From Martinezella tropici (lineage in GTDB: Bacteria > Pseudomonadota > Alphaproteobacteria > Rhizobiales > Rhizobiaceae): a stretch of 64,000 bases of DNA. Both the position numbers and the translations under genes were made by a program. This document shows positions 7,353 to 16,455 of the stretch, piece by piece. The notes beneath the pieces are model-generated. The model saw only the letters and a program-made list of their open reading frames with translations, did no database searches and was not told where the DNA came from. Location of the stretch: NCBI RefSeq assembly GCF_008370325.1, contig NZ_VNIP01000006.1, positions 248,001 through 312,000 of the forward strand. Reading direction: 5' to 3'. Each line of letters begins with the position of its first letter. The first letter of the stretch is position 1.

Positions 7353-9962
7353 ATGTCGAGCCCAATCGATCTGGAAAATGCCGATGAGGAATTGGAAGAG
7401 CGTGGCGGTTTCGTCGGCGTGCTGAACCGCTATCGCGCGCTGATCGTCGCTCTTCTCACCGTCGCCGTCTTCTGCATCGCCGCCTATGCGATCTATGACC
7501 TGACCAATGAAGTGCGCTATGACGACGTCGTCCACGCCCTGACGACAACGAAGATCTCTTCGGTGCTCCTCGCGCTGCTGTTCACCGGCTTGAGCTTCGC
7601 TTCCCTGATCTTCTACGACCAGAACGCGCTTGAATATATCGGCAAGCGGTTGCCATTCCCGCATGTGGCGCTGACCTCCTTCAGTGCCTATGCGGTCGGC
7701 AATACCGCCGGCTTCGGTGCGCTCAGCGCCGGCGCGATCCGCTATCGCGCCTATACCCGGCTCGGTCTGTCGCCCGACGACATCACCCGCGTCATCGCCT
7801 TCGTCACGCTCGCCTTCGGTCTCGGGCTGGCAGCCGTCGGTGCGATTGCGTTGCTTGTTATCGCCGATGAGATCGGCCCGTTGATCAATGTCAATGGATT
7901 GTGGTTGCGGCTGGTCGCCATTGCCATCCTGGCCGCACTTGCTTTCGTCGTCTATGCCGGCCGCAACGGTCGCGAGGTGCGCATCGGGCCGATCGCTGTC
8001 CGCCTGCCGGATTCGCGGACCTGGTCGCGGCAATTCCTCGTCACCGCCTTCGACATCGCCGCATCGGCCTCCGTGCTTTACGTGCTGCTGCCGGAATCCT
8101 CGATCGGTTGGCCGGGCTTCTTCGCCATCTATGCCATCGCCGTCGGTCTTGGCGTGCTCAGCCATGTCCCGGCCGGCTTCGGCATCTTCGAGACGATCAT
8201 CATCGCCTGGCTCGGCAGCTCGGTGAACGAAGATGCGGTGCTGAGTTCGCTGGTCCTTTATCGCGTCATCTACAACGTTATCCCGCTCGTCATAGCGATT
8301 GCCGCGATCTCCGTGGCGGAGCTGCGCCGTTTCGTCGATCATCCGGTCGCTTCGAGCATGCGCCGCATCGGCGCCCGTCTCATGCCGCAGCTGCTGTCTG
8401 CTTTCGCGCTGCTGCTCGGCATGATGCTGGTCTTTTCGAGCGTGACGCCGACGCCGGACCGGAACCTGATCGTGCTTTCCGACTATCTGCCGCTGTCGCT
8501 CGTCGAAAGCGCCCACTTCCTGTCGAGCCTTCTCGGTCTTGCGATCATCGTCGCGGCGCGCGGCCTCAGCCAGCGTCTCGACGGCGCCTGGTGGGTCGCG
8601 ATCTTTTCGGCACTGCTGGCGCTATTCTTCTCGCTGCTGAAGGCGATCGCCCTCGTCGAGGCCGGGCTGCTCGCCTTCTTCGTCTTCAGCCTTATGGTCA
8701 GCCGCCGTCTGTTCAGCCGGCCGGCTTCGCTGCTCAACCAGACGCTTACCGCCGGATGGCTGACGGCGATTGCCGTCATCTGCATCGGCGCTGTCGTTGT
8801 CCTGTTCTTCGTCTATCGTGATGTCGGATACAGCAACGAGCTCTGGTGGCAGTTCGAGTTTGCCGACGAGGCGCCGCGTGGCCTTCGCGCAGCGCTTGGC
8901 ATTTCCATCCTCTCCTCGGCGATCGCGATCTTCAGCCTGCTGCGTCCAGCGACAAAGCGGCTGGAGCCTGTAACCGACGATGCGGTGACGCGGGCCGTCG
9001 AAATCGTCCGCAAGCAAGGTGTGGCCGACGCCAATCTGGTGCGCATGGGCGACAAGAGCATCATGTTCTCCGAAAAGGGTGATGCCTTTATCATGTATGG
9101 CAAGCAGGGCCGCTCCTGGATCGCGCTGTTCGATCCGATCGGCCCGCGCCAGGCGCTGCCCGATCTCATCTGGCGCTTCGTCGAGGCGGCGCGAGCCGCG
9201 GGATGCCGTTCGGTATTCTACCAGATTTCGCCGGCGCTTCTGTCCTATTGTGCGGATGCCGGTTTGCGTGCCTTCAAGCTCGGCGAATTGGCCGTGGTCA
9301 ACCTTGCCAATTTCGAACTGAAAGGCGGCAAATGGGCCAACCTCAGGCAGACCGCGAGCCGCGCGGTTCGCGACGGACTAGAATTTGCCGTTATCGAGCC
9401 TCAGGATATACCTGCAGCAATGGATGAGCTTGCCCATGTGTCGGACACATGGCTCGCCGATCACAATGCCAAGGAAAAGAGCTTTTCGCTTGGCGCGTTC
9501 GATCCGGATTATGTGTGCTCGCAGCCGATCGGCGTGTTGAAGAAGGATGGTAATATCGTCGCTTTTGCGAATATCCTGATGACGGAGACCAAGGAGGAGG
9601 GGTCCGTCGACCTGATGCGTTTTTCGCCTGATGCCCCGAAGGGTTCGATGGACTTCCTGTTCGTGCAGATTCTCGAATACCTCAAGGGGCAGGGCTTTCA
9701 GCGTTTCAACCTCGGCATGGCGCCGCTGTCGGGCATGTCGAGACGGGAATCGGCGCCGGTTTGGGACAGGGTCGGAGGAACTGTCTTCGAGCACGGTGAG
9801 CGCTACTATAACTTCAAGGGGCTTCGTGCCTTCAAATCCAAGTTCCATCCCGAATGGCAGCCGCGCTACCTGGCTGTTTCGGGAGGTGTCAGTCCAATGA
9901 TCGCGTTGATGGATGCCACATTCCTCATCGGAGGCGGACTTAAGGGGGTCGTGAGGAAATGA
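7353..9962 (+). CDS. lpiA: Lysyl-phosphatidylglycerol synthase/flippase, MprF-like
   Basis: This 869-residue protein has the MprF architecture: about 14 transmembrane helices in the first ~530 residues (flippase part), then a cytosolic GNAT-like domain (DUF2156) from about 560 to 860, with ADANLVRMGDKSIMFSEKG at its start and GFQRFNLGMAPLSGMS near the end. It transfers lysine from Lys-tRNA to phosphatidylglycerol and flips the product, lowering the negative surface charge. In R. tropici the acid-inducible homologue is LpiA. The length agrees with the family. It overlaps acvB by four bases (ATGA), a translationally coupled pair. Confidence 0.92.
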   Translation: MSSPIDLENADEELEERGGFVGVLNRYRALIVALLTVAVFCIAAYAIYDLTNEVRYDDVVHALTTTKISSVLLALLFTGLSFASLIFYDQNALEYIGKRLPFPHVALTSFSAYAVGNTAGFGALSAGAIRYRAYTRLGLSPDDITRVIAFVTLAFGLGLAAVGAIALLVIADEIGPLINVNGLWLRLVAIAILAALAFVVYAGRNGREVRIGPIAVRLPDSRTWSRQFLVTAFDIAASASVLYVLLPESSIGWPGFFAIYAIAVGLGVLSHVPAGFGIFETIIIAWLGSSVNEDAVLSSLVLYRVIYNVIPLVIAIAAISVAELRRFVDHPVASSMRRIGARLMPQLLSAFALLLGMMLVFSSVTPTPDRNLIVLSDYLPLSLVESAHFLSSLLGLAIIVAARGLSQRLDGAWWVAIFSALLALFFSLLKAIALVEAGLLAFFVFSLMVSRRLFSRPASLLNQTLTAGWLTAIAVICIGAVVVLFFVYRDVGYSNELWWQFEFADEAPRGLRAALGISILSSAIAIFSLLRPATKRLEPVTDDAVTRAVEIVRKQGVADANLVRMGDKSIMFSEKGDAFIMYGKQGRSWIALFDPIGPRQALPDLIWRFVEAARAAGCRSVFYQISPALLSYCADAGLRAFKLGELAVVNLANFELKGGKWANLRQTASRAVRDGLEFAVIEPQDIPAAMDELAHVSDTWLADHNAKEKSFSLGAFDPDYVCSQPIGVLKKDGNIVAFANILMTETKEEGSVDLMRFSPDAPKGSMDFLFVQILEYLKGQGFQRFNLGMAPLSGMSRRESAPVWDRVGGTVFEHGERYYNFKGLRAFKSKFHPEWQPRYLAVSGGVSPMIALMDATFLIGGGLKGVVRK

Positions 9963-11356
9963 TCTTGAAATACGCAATGTCGTTGGCTTTCGCCGGCATG
10001 GTGTCGCTAGGCCTTCTGGTATCAGGCCCCGCCCGCGCTGAAGCCGACGATGCCAAATATGATCTGGGCGTGATCCCGGCGCCGCATATCATGCGCCCGC
10101 AGGGCAAGGTGACGGGCGAAGTCGTTCTGATTTCCGACCTTGCCGGCTGGAGCGACAAAGAAAAGGCAGTCGCCGATAAGCTCGTCGCCAACGGCACTCT
10201 GGTCATCGGCATCGATTATCCGTCCTTTCTGGCTTCGCTCAACAAATACGACGTCAGCCAGAACGACGGCTGCATCTACATCGTCTCGGATCTGGAATCG
10301 CTGAGCCAGCAGGTGCAGCGATCCTTTGCCGACAGCACCTATCAGCTGCCCATCATTGCCGGCGTTGGCGCAGGCGGCGCCATGGCGCTGACCATTGCCG
10401 CCCAGACGCCGGATGCGACGGTCGCCGGCACGCTGGCCGTCGATCCGACAGCCGGTATCGGTCTGAAGCAGGAGCTCTGCACGCCGGCCGAGAAGAAGAC
10501 CGATGGCGATATGGTGTCCTTCGGCCTGCAGGAAGGCGCGCTGCCCAACCCGATCCTCGTGACCTTCACGCCGAGTGCACCGAAGGACGGGCGCGACCAT
10601 GTCGAGGAGATCCAGAAGGAACATCCCGACGTCCAGTCGACGGATTCCGACAATGGCGATACCTATGCGAGCCTCGAGGCTTCGCTTGCCGATCTGATGA
10701 AGTCGATCGATAGTTCCAAGTCGCCACTCGGCCTCCCCCTCGATGTCCTGGAAACGACGCCGACCGAGGATACGCTTGCGATCGTCTATTCGGGTGACGG
10801 CGGCTGGCGTGATATCGACAAGGAAGTCGGCAGCTATCTGCAGGATCAGGGTATCCCGGTCGTGGGCGTCGATTCCCTGCACTACTTCTGGTCGGAGCGG
10901 GATCCACAGCAGACGGCCGACGACCTTGCCCGCATCATCGATTTCTATACCAAGCGCTTCAAGGTCAAGCATGTGGTGCTGGTGGGTTATTCTTTCGGCG
11001 CCGACGTGCTGCCGGCGAGCTATAACCGTCTGAAGCAGGCCGAGAAAGACAAGATCGTCCAGATGTCGCTGCTGTCGCTGTCGCAGAAAGTCGACTATGT
11101 GATCTCGGTCATGGGCTGGCTCGGCGCTTCAAGCGCGGGTAAGGGCGGCGATCCTGTCAGCGATCTCAAGTCCGTCAATCCGAAGATGGTGCAGTGCGTC
11201 TACGGCAAGGACGATGACGAGGATGTCGCATGCCCGCTACTGAAGGGCACTGGCGCTGAAATCATCGCCATGAATGGCGGTCATCATTTCGACGACGACT
11301 ACGAGGCTTTGGCGAACCATATCATCAATGGCCTGAAGAGCCGCCTCGGCGAATAG
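9959..11356 (+). CDS. acvB: AcvB/VirJ-family periplasmic protein (AtvA)
   Basis: The 465-residue protein starts with a signal peptide (hydrophobic core up to VSGPARAEA) and has two alpha/beta-hydrolase-like halves. The C-terminal VirJ domain contains the nucleophile motif GYSFG (Ser about 345) and a C-terminal NGGHHFDDDY that can supply the His. AcvB of Agrobacterium is required for virulence and has been shown to hydrolyse lysyl-PG; its R. tropici homologue AtvA supports acid tolerance. The four-base overlap with lpiA means synthesis and probable degradation of the same lipid are encoded together. A GC hairpin follows the gene. Confidence 0.92.
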   Translation: MILKYAMSLAFAGMVSLGLLVSGPARAEADDAKYDLGVIPAPHIMRPQGKVTGEVVLISDLAGWSDKEKAVADKLVANGTLVIGIDYPSFLASLNKYDVSQNDGCIYIVSDLESLSQQVQRSFADSTYQLPIIAGVGAGGAMALTIAAQTPDATVAGTLAVDPTAGIGLKQELCTPAEKKTDGDMVSFGLQEGALPNPILVTFTPSAPKDGRDHVEEIQKEHPDVQSTDSDNGDTYASLEASLADLMKSIDSSKSPLGLPLDVLETTPTEDTLAIVYSGDGGWRDIDKEVGSYLQDQGIPVVGVDSLHYFWSERDPQQTADDLARIIDFYTKRFKVKHVVLVGYSFGADVLPASYNRLKQAEKDKIVQMSLLSLSQKVDYVISVMGWLGASSAGKGGDPVSDLKSVNPKMVQCVYGKDDDEDVACPLLKGTGAEIIAMNGGHHFDDDYEALANHIINGLKSRLGE

Positions 11357-11365
11357 CATTCATGG

Positions 11366-11391
11366 CGCGCGGCATCCCTGCTTGCCGCGCG
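11366..11391 (+). terminator. Possible terminator hairpin after acvB
   Basis: The stem CGCGCGGCA/TGCCGCGCG with an 8-base loop lies 10 bp after the acvB stop. The trailing sequence GTCTCTCCTGTCC is only moderately T-rich, so termination strength is uncertain. Confidence 0.4.
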
Positions 11392-11554
11392 TCTCTCCTG
11401 TCCTTCCCCGTTAGCGCAGGCAGATGCCTTTTCCTGGACGCTCGGCGCAGCATTCATTTGCTTCTTGCTGCGGCTGTCGCTAGTCGGGAAGGACACATAC
11501 CATGAGCGTCGGTTTCACGCCGACGCTCGCCGTCACATCCAGAAAGGTCCATCC

Positions 11555-12229
11555 TTGTCCGCCGCATCGTCTTCCGCCTTCACCAAGACCTATTCCGGTT
11601 TCCTGTTCGACATGGACGGTACGATCATCAATTCGATCGCCGCCGCCGAGCGCGTCTGGGGCAACTGGGCGCGTGCCCAGGGTCTTGATGTCGAGAAGTT
11701 CATGCCGACCATGCACGGCAAGCGCGGTGTCGATACGATTGGCCAGCTGAATCTGCGCGGCGTCGATCCGGTCACGGAGTCGTTGAAGATTACGGAAGCC
11801 GAGATTGCCGATGTCGAGGGTGTCGTCGCGCTGCCGGGCGCCGTCGATTTCCTCGCCTCCCTGCCGCCCGAGCGCTGGGCGATCGTGACTTCGTCGCCCT
11901 ATCGTCTGGCGCTGGCACGGCTGGACGCTGCCGGGATTCCGGTGCCGCGCTTCATTGTCACTGCCGAGGACGTGAAGGTCGGTAAGCCTGATCCGCAGGG
12001 CTATATCCTCGGCGCTCAGCGCCTTGGGCTCAGCCCTTCGGAATGCCTGGTGTTCGAAGACGTCTTGGCCGGCGTCAAGGCGGGTGAGGCGGCCGGCGCC
12101 GATGTGCTCGTCATCACCGCGACGCACTCGCATCCAATCGAGACCAATCACACGATGCTGCAGAATTATGAAAATGTTCGCGCGCATGCCGATGGCGATG
12201 GAAAATTGTCGATCATCCGCAAGGGCTGA
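11555..12229 (+). CDS. HAD-superfamily sugar-phosphatase-like hydrolase
   Basis: A 224-residue HAD hydrolase of the beta-phosphoglucomutase/DOG-phosphatase type. Motif I is FDMDGTIIN (D19 and D21), motif II ends IVTSSPYRL, motif III lysine is in VGKPDPQGY, and motif IV is CLVFEDVLAGVKAGEAAG. The helical cap lies between residues ~30 and 95. The likely reaction is dephosphorylation of a small sugar or polyol phosphate. No ATG fits; a TTG at 11555 with AGAAAGG eight bases upstream was chosen, although the frame is open upstream. It is probably cytosolic; the substrate is unknown. Confidence 0.85.
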   Translation: MSAASSSAFTKTYSGFLFDMDGTIINSIAAAERVWGNWARAQGLDVEKFMPTMHGKRGVDTIGQLNLRGVDPVTESLKITEAEIADVEGVVALPGAVDFLASLPPERWAIVTSSPYRLALARLDAAGIPVPRFIVTAEDVKVGKPDPQGYILGAQRLGLSPSECLVFEDVLAGVKAGEAAGADVLVITATHSHPIETNHTMLQNYENVRAHADGDGKLSIIRKG

Positions 12230-12334
12230 TGGAGCCGGTTCCTTTCTGCGACGACCGTATGTCGCTTTCGCGCTTTGCAATGCGCTGCCGGCTCATTATG
12301 TTTTTGCGATAATATAAACTTTCGCGAAGATCCG

Positions 12335-12922
12335 ATGACTCCCAAAGAGCTGAAAGCCCGATATCGCAACGAATGCTTGGCGGCGCGCGATGCCATTCCG
12401 GCCGATGAGCGCATCGAAAAAGGCCTTGCCATGCTTGCCCATGGCGGCGATGTCATCGATGTCGAACCGGGAACCGTCGTCTCCGGCTTCCTGCCGATCC
12501 GCTCCGAAGTGGATATAAGGCCGCTGATGGCGCGGCTGCGGGAACGGGGTGCACGGCTTTGCGTGCCCGTCATCCTCGACCGCAGCACGATCGTCTTCCG
12601 GGAGTTGGTTGCGGGCGCACCATTGGTCCCGGTCGGATTCGGGACGTTCGGTCCGGGGCCTGATGCGACGGTGTTCGATCCCGATATCATGCTCGTACCG
12701 CTTTCGGCCTTCGACAGAAGCGGCCATCGCATCGGTTACGGGGCTGGCCATTACGACCGCGCTATCGAACGGCTGCATCAAAAAGGACTGAATCCCAAGC
12801 TGATCGGCATTGCATTCGATTGCCAAGAAGTGCCATCAGTACCGGCTGAGCCGCATGATGTCCGTCTTGACGCGATTTTGACCGAGAGCGGACTCAATTT
12901 CGTTTCGGAAGTGATTGGATAG
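12335..12922 (+). CDS. 5-formyltetrahydrofolate cyclo-ligase
   Basis: A 195-residue enzyme that converts 5-formyl-THF to 5,10-methenyl-THF using ATP. It has the N-terminal basic segment (KELKARYRNECLAARDAI), the ATP/folate region VVSGFLPIRSEVD, and the family signature GYGAGHYDRAIERL near residues 132-145. The ATG at 12335 matches the family N-terminus. The next gene (YmdB-like) begins four bases after its stop. In many proteobacteria this gene directly follows 6S RNA; here about 11.5 kb of other genes intervene. Confidence 0.93.
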   Translation: MTPKELKARYRNECLAARDAIPADERIEKGLAMLAHGGDVIDVEPGTVVSGFLPIRSEVDIRPLMARLRERGARLCVPVILDRSTIVFRELVAGAPLVPVGFGTFGPGPDATVFDPDIMLVPLSAFDRSGHRIGYGAGHYDRAIERLHQKGLNPKLIGIAFDCQEVPSVPAEPHDVRLDAILTESGLNFVSEVIG

Positions 12923-12925
12923 CGA

Positions 12926-13750
12926 ATGCGGCTGCTTTTTCTGGGTGACATGGTCGGCAAGACGGGACGGACCGCGGTGTGGGAACGCCTGCCGGGCCTC
13001 GTGTCCGACCTGAAGCTCGATTTCGTCATCGTCAACGGCGAGAACGCCGCCGGCGGATTCGGCATTACCGAGGACATCTTCCTCGAGACGATCAATGCTG
13101 GCGCCGATGTCGTGACGACGGGCAACCATGTCTGGGACCAGAAGGAAGCTGTCGTTTTCTGCGAACGCCATGACCAGTTCCTGCGCCCCGCCAACTATCC
13201 GGCCGGCACGCCCGGCCGCGGCTCAGGCCTCTATTACGCCCGCAACGGTGCGCGCGTCCTTGTTGCCAACATCATGGGCCGCGTCTTCATGCATCCGGAG
13301 CTAGACGATCCCTTCAAGTCCGCCGAAGCCATTCTCGATGCCTGCCCGCTGAAGGAACAGGCCGATGCGATCGTCTTCGATTTTCATGCGGAAGCGACGA
13401 GCGAAAAGCAGTGCTTCGGCCATTTCGTCGATGGCCGCGCCAGCTTCGTCATCGGCACGCATACGCATGTGCCGACCGCCGACGCGCAGATCCTGAACGG
13501 CGGCACCGCCTATATGTCGGATGCCGGCATGTGCGGCGACTATGATTCCTCGCTCGGTATGGACAAGGAGGAGCCGCTCAACCGCTTCATCTCGAAGATG
13601 CCGAAGGGGCGTTTCGAGGCGGCTTCGGGACCTGCCACCATCTGCGGCGTCGGGGTGGAGATTTCCGATGCGACGGGCCTGGCCGAAAAGATCGCGCCGC
13701 TGCGGCTCGGGCCGCGCCTTGCGGAAACCATTCCGGACTTCTGGCGCTGA
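12926..13750 (+). CDS. YmdB-like metallophosphoesterase (TIGR00282 family)
   Basis: The 274-residue protein has the binuclear-metal phosphoesterase ligands in order: LGDMVGKTGR (D8), NGENAAGGFG, TTGNHVWDQKE, FHAEATSEKQ, and GTHTHVPTADA. The homologous YmdB proteins are 2',3'-cyclic nucleotide phosphodiesterases affecting cell fate decisions in Gram-positives; the role in rhizobia is not known. It starts four bases after the cyclo-ligase stop, so both are probably on one transcript. Confidence 0.92.
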   Translation: MRLLFLGDMVGKTGRTAVWERLPGLVSDLKLDFVIVNGENAAGGFGITEDIFLETINAGADVVTTGNHVWDQKEAVVFCERHDQFLRPANYPAGTPGRGSGLYYARNGARVLVANIMGRVFMHPELDDPFKSAEAILDACPLKEQADAIVFDFHAEATSEKQCFGHFVDGRASFVIGTHTHVPTADAQILNGGTAYMSDAGMCGDYDSSLGMDKEEPLNRFISKMPKGRFEAASGPATICGVGVEISDATGLAEKIAPLRLGPRLAETIPDFWR

Positions 13751-13876
13751 TCGCTGCCCGATAATTCAGCATCGCCATGCGATGACGCGATTGTGAGCAA
13801 TCGTGCCTGAATGTCGCTGGACCTGTTTCGGGTCATGCCGCATCGTCTTGCCAGTATCGGGCTCGAGGATGGCATG

Positions 13877-14716
13877 ATGCCGCGATTTCCTGTCCTTGCC
13901 ATGTTTTTCCTGTCGATGATCGTCTGCTGGAGCGCGGCTCATGCCCAGCAGATGCCGGCACGCCCGCAGCCCAGCCAATGCCAGGCGATTGCGCAATCCC
14001 TTCCCAAGGCGACGTTCGCCAGTTTTTCGCCCGCCGGTCCCACGTTTGCCAACGATACCGTCAACGGCGAAGTGAAGATCACGTTCCTCGGTCACGCGAC
14101 GCTCTTCATCGAGACACCTGGCGGCGTTTCCATCGCCACGGATTATAGCGGCGCCTATCCGCCGCCCTATACGCCCGAAGTCGTGACGATGAACAAGGCG
14201 CATCCGAGTCACTATACGCTGACGCCCGATCCGGCGATCAAATATGTGCTGCACGGATGGAGCGATACGCCCGGAGGGCCGGCGAAGATCCATCTGACCG
14301 TCGGTGACACGCTGATCCGCAATGTCGTCACCGATATTCGCTCCTGGGGCGGCGGCATCGAAGCCAATGGCAATTCGATCTTCATCTTCGAGGTGGCAGG
14401 CCTCTGCATCGGCCATCTCGGGCACCTGCATTTCGAGCTCACCGATCAGCAATATGCCGAGATCGGCCGGCTCGATGTCGTCATGGTGCCTGTCGACGGC
14501 GGTCTGACCATGGGTGCTGACAGCATGAGCCGCGTGGTCAAGCGGCTGCGCTCGTCGCTCATCCTGCCCATGCATCGCTGGGGTCCGCCGGTCGATCAGT
14601 TCCTGGCCCTGTTCGGGCCCGACTTCGATGTTGCCTATGCGCCGACGCCAAGTGTCACGGTGTCGTTGAAGACCCTGCCGCGCAAGCCGCTGATCTATGT
14701 GCTCAAGGGGCTTTGA
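13877..14716 (+). CDS. Exported MBL-fold hydrolase-like protein
   Basis: A 279-residue protein with a signal peptide (hydrophobic stretch [18 protein letters not shown]), so probably periplasmic. The mature part resembles UlaG-like metallo-beta-lactamase folds: [16 protein letters not shown], then a sheet-rich region with [12 protein letters not shown] and ILPMHRWG. The classic HxHxDH is replaced by HPSHYT, so metal binding must differ or be partial. The ATG at 13877 was chosen because GAGGA lies seven bases upstream; 13874 is an alternative. It is a lone gene between the YmdB-like gene and yebC. Function unknown. Confidence 0.75.
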   Translation: MPRFPVLAMFFLSMIVCWSAAHAQQMPARPQPSQCQAIAQSLPKATFASFSPAGPTFANDTVNGEVKITFLGHATLFIETPGGVSIATDYSGAYPPPYTPEVVTMNKAHPSHYTLTPDPAIKYVLHGWSDTPGGPAKIHLTVGDTLIRNVVTDIRSWGGGIEANGNSIFIFEVAGLCIGHLGHLHFELTDQQYAEIGRLDVVMVPVDGGLTMGADSMSRVVKRLRSSLILPMHRWGPPVDQFLALFGPDFDVAYAPTPSVTVSLKTLPRKPLIYVLKGL

Positions 14717-14850
14717 TCGTCACGGCCGCCTCTGCGATCTTCCTAACGCGCAGCGCTCTCCATGCCCATTATCCGGCTTTTTGCTTGAATGAAGGCCGCT
14801 TCGCTCTTATAAGGCGGCCATTCCCAACAAAAGACGTGAACAGGGGTGCC

Positions 14851-15597
14851 ATGGCTGGCCATTCACAGTTTAAAAACATCATGCACCGCAAGGGTCGCCA
14901 GGACTCGGTGCGTTCGAAAATGTTCTCGAAGCTGGCGCGTGAAATCACCGTCGCCGCCAAGTCGGGCCTGCCCGACCCGACGATGAACGCGAGCCTGCGT
15001 CTGGCGATCCAGAACGCCAAGGCGCAGTCGATGCCGAAGGACAATATCGATCGCGCCATCAAGAAGGCGTCCGGTGCCGATACCGAGAATTACGACGCGA
15101 TCCGTTACGAGGGTTATGGTCCGGGCGGCACGGCGATCATCGTCGAAGCGCTGACCGACAACCGCAACCGCACGGCATCCAACGTCCGCTCGATCTTCAC
15201 GAAGGCCGGCGGTGCGCTCGGCGAAACCGGTTCGGTGTCCTTCTCCTTCGATCACGTTGGCGAAATCACCTACAAGCCTTCCGCCGGCGATGCCGACAAG
15301 GTCATGGAAGCGGCGATCGAAGCCGGCGCCGATGACGTGGAGAGCGATGAAGAAAGCCATGTAATCATCTGTGCCTTCGAATCCCTCGGCGAGGTTGCCA
15401 AGGCGCTCGAAGCGACGCTTGGTGAAGCCGAAACGGTCAAGGCGATCTGGCGCGCTCAGAACAACGTGCCGGTCGACGAAGAAAAGGCCATATCGCTGAT
15501 GAAGCTCATCGACAGCCTCGAAGACGACGACGACGTTCAGAATGTCTATTCGAACTTCGAAGTTTCGGAAGAGGTATTGGCCAAGCTCTCGGCCTGA
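14851..15597 (+). CDS. YebC/PmpR-family protein
   Basis: The 248-residue product begins with the family signature [18 protein letters not shown] and contains the conserved segments [23 protein letters not shown] and TDNRNRTA. YebC-family proteins are cytosolic; members have been described as transcriptional regulators (PmpR) and, more recently, as translation factors relieving stalls. The frame is open upstream, but the ATG at 14851 is preceded by CAGGGG and gives the family length. In many bacteria yebC lies upstream of ruvC; here ruvC is 5.4 kb further on. Confidence 0.93.
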   Translation: MAGHSQFKNIMHRKGRQDSVRSKMFSKLAREITVAAKSGLPDPTMNASLRLAIQNAKAQSMPKDNIDRAIKKASGADTENYDAIRYEGYGPGGTAIIVEALTDNRNRTASNVRSIFTKAGGALGETGSVSFSFDHVGEITYKPSAGDADKVMEAAIEAGADDVESDEESHVIICAFESLGEVAKALEATLGEAETVKAIWRAQNNVPVDEEKAISLMKLIDSLEDDDDVQNVYSNFEVSEEVLAKLSA

Positions 15598-15616
15598 TCC
15601 TTTGCAGTTATTCAAG

Positions 15617-15648
15617 AAAGCCGGCTGCAGCAATGCGGCCGGCTTTTT
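15617..15648 (+). terminator. Rho-independent terminator after yebC
   Basis: The stem AAAGCCGGC/GCCGGCTTT is followed by TTTTT-type bases just after the yebC stop. The hairpin is A-rich on the left side and T-rich on the right, so it may also serve the convergent anti-sigma gene. Confidence 0.8.
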
Positions 15649-15651
15649 GCG

Positions 15652-16455
15652 TTATGGGGCTGTCGCGCGGGTGAAATCGTCGCGGAAGGTGGCGAGATCC
15701 GGTGCGGCGACATCGGAGACAGCCCAGAAGACCAGCCCGTCCGCATGCCATTCGACGAAATTATAGCCCTCCTTCTCGGCATTAGTTTTTGCTCTCGCAA
15801 CACCCGGCCAGATGAAGAGATTGATGACATGGCCATGCCGGCGGTAGATCAGCGCCGCCACCACGCGGCCATCGAGATAATCCACCCTGCCGCCGACCAA
15901 GGGGAAGCCCTGGGCCGCCAGATCGACCACGGGCGGTGAGAAATCGATCTTGCCGTTGAACCATGGTTTGACCGTGTGCTGGTCGGAGGTGAGCACGTCG
16001 GTCAGATGATCGGCGAGCATCGAACGGACATGACTTGCAAGAAGCTGATCTTCGATCATCTGGCTCTGCTGCGGCACGTTCAGCACCAGCATGAGGCTTG
16101 CGGCAAGGGCGGCGAGCGACGGCACGAAGCTCCATTCGCGCACCAAGCGCCAAGCGCGTTGCCATGGGGTTTCCGTTTGGCGCGTCGCCATTGCGGCGCG
16201 TGTCATCATAGCCTGTTCCAGCGAAAGTGCTGCTTGCACGCGGACATGGACGGCCTCCGGCGCTTGCCATTTGACGCCCTCGCGTGCGGACAGGCGTTTG
16301 ACCATCACGGCATTCTCCATCTCGTCGGCACATTCCCGGCAAGTCGCCAGATGCGCCTCGAAACGGGCGGCATTGGCTGCGTCCAGTTCGCCGTCGATGA
16401 AGCCATGCAGCAGGTCGTTCCATTCGCCGTGATCATCGTGCTCCCCGCCACTCAT
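15652..16455 (-). CDS. Transmembrane anti-sigma factor with zinc-finger domain
   Basis: The 267-residue protein has an N-terminal anti-sigma domain with the ZAS-type motif H35-x3-C39-x2-C42 (EAHLATCRECADE), a single membrane helix around residues 110-128 (SLAALAASLMLVLNV) and a periplasmic C-terminal domain with a stretch LIYRRHGHVINLFIWPG. Such proteins hold an ECF sigma factor at the membrane until a periplasmic signal releases it. Its start overlaps the stop of the sigma gene by ATGA, so the two are coupled. The signal is not known. Confidence 0.9.
   Translation of the reverse strand: MSGGEHDDHGEWNDLLHGFIDGELDAANAARFEAHLATCRECADEMENAVMVKRLSAREGVKWQAPEAVHVRVQAALSLEQAMMTRAAMATRQTETPWQRAWRLVREWSFVPSLAALAASLMLVLNVPQQSQMIEDQLLASHVRSMLADHLTDVLTSDQHTVKPWFNGKIDFSPPVVDLAAQGFPLVGGRVDYLDGRVVAALIYRRHGHVINLFIWPGVARAKTNAEKEGYNFVEWHADGLVFWAVSDVAAPDLATFRDDFTRATAP

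Noticed and set aside
7161..8516. 451-codon open frame antisense to lpiA
   Set aside because: Asp/Arg/Gln-rich translation without domains; lpiA is well supported in the other direction.
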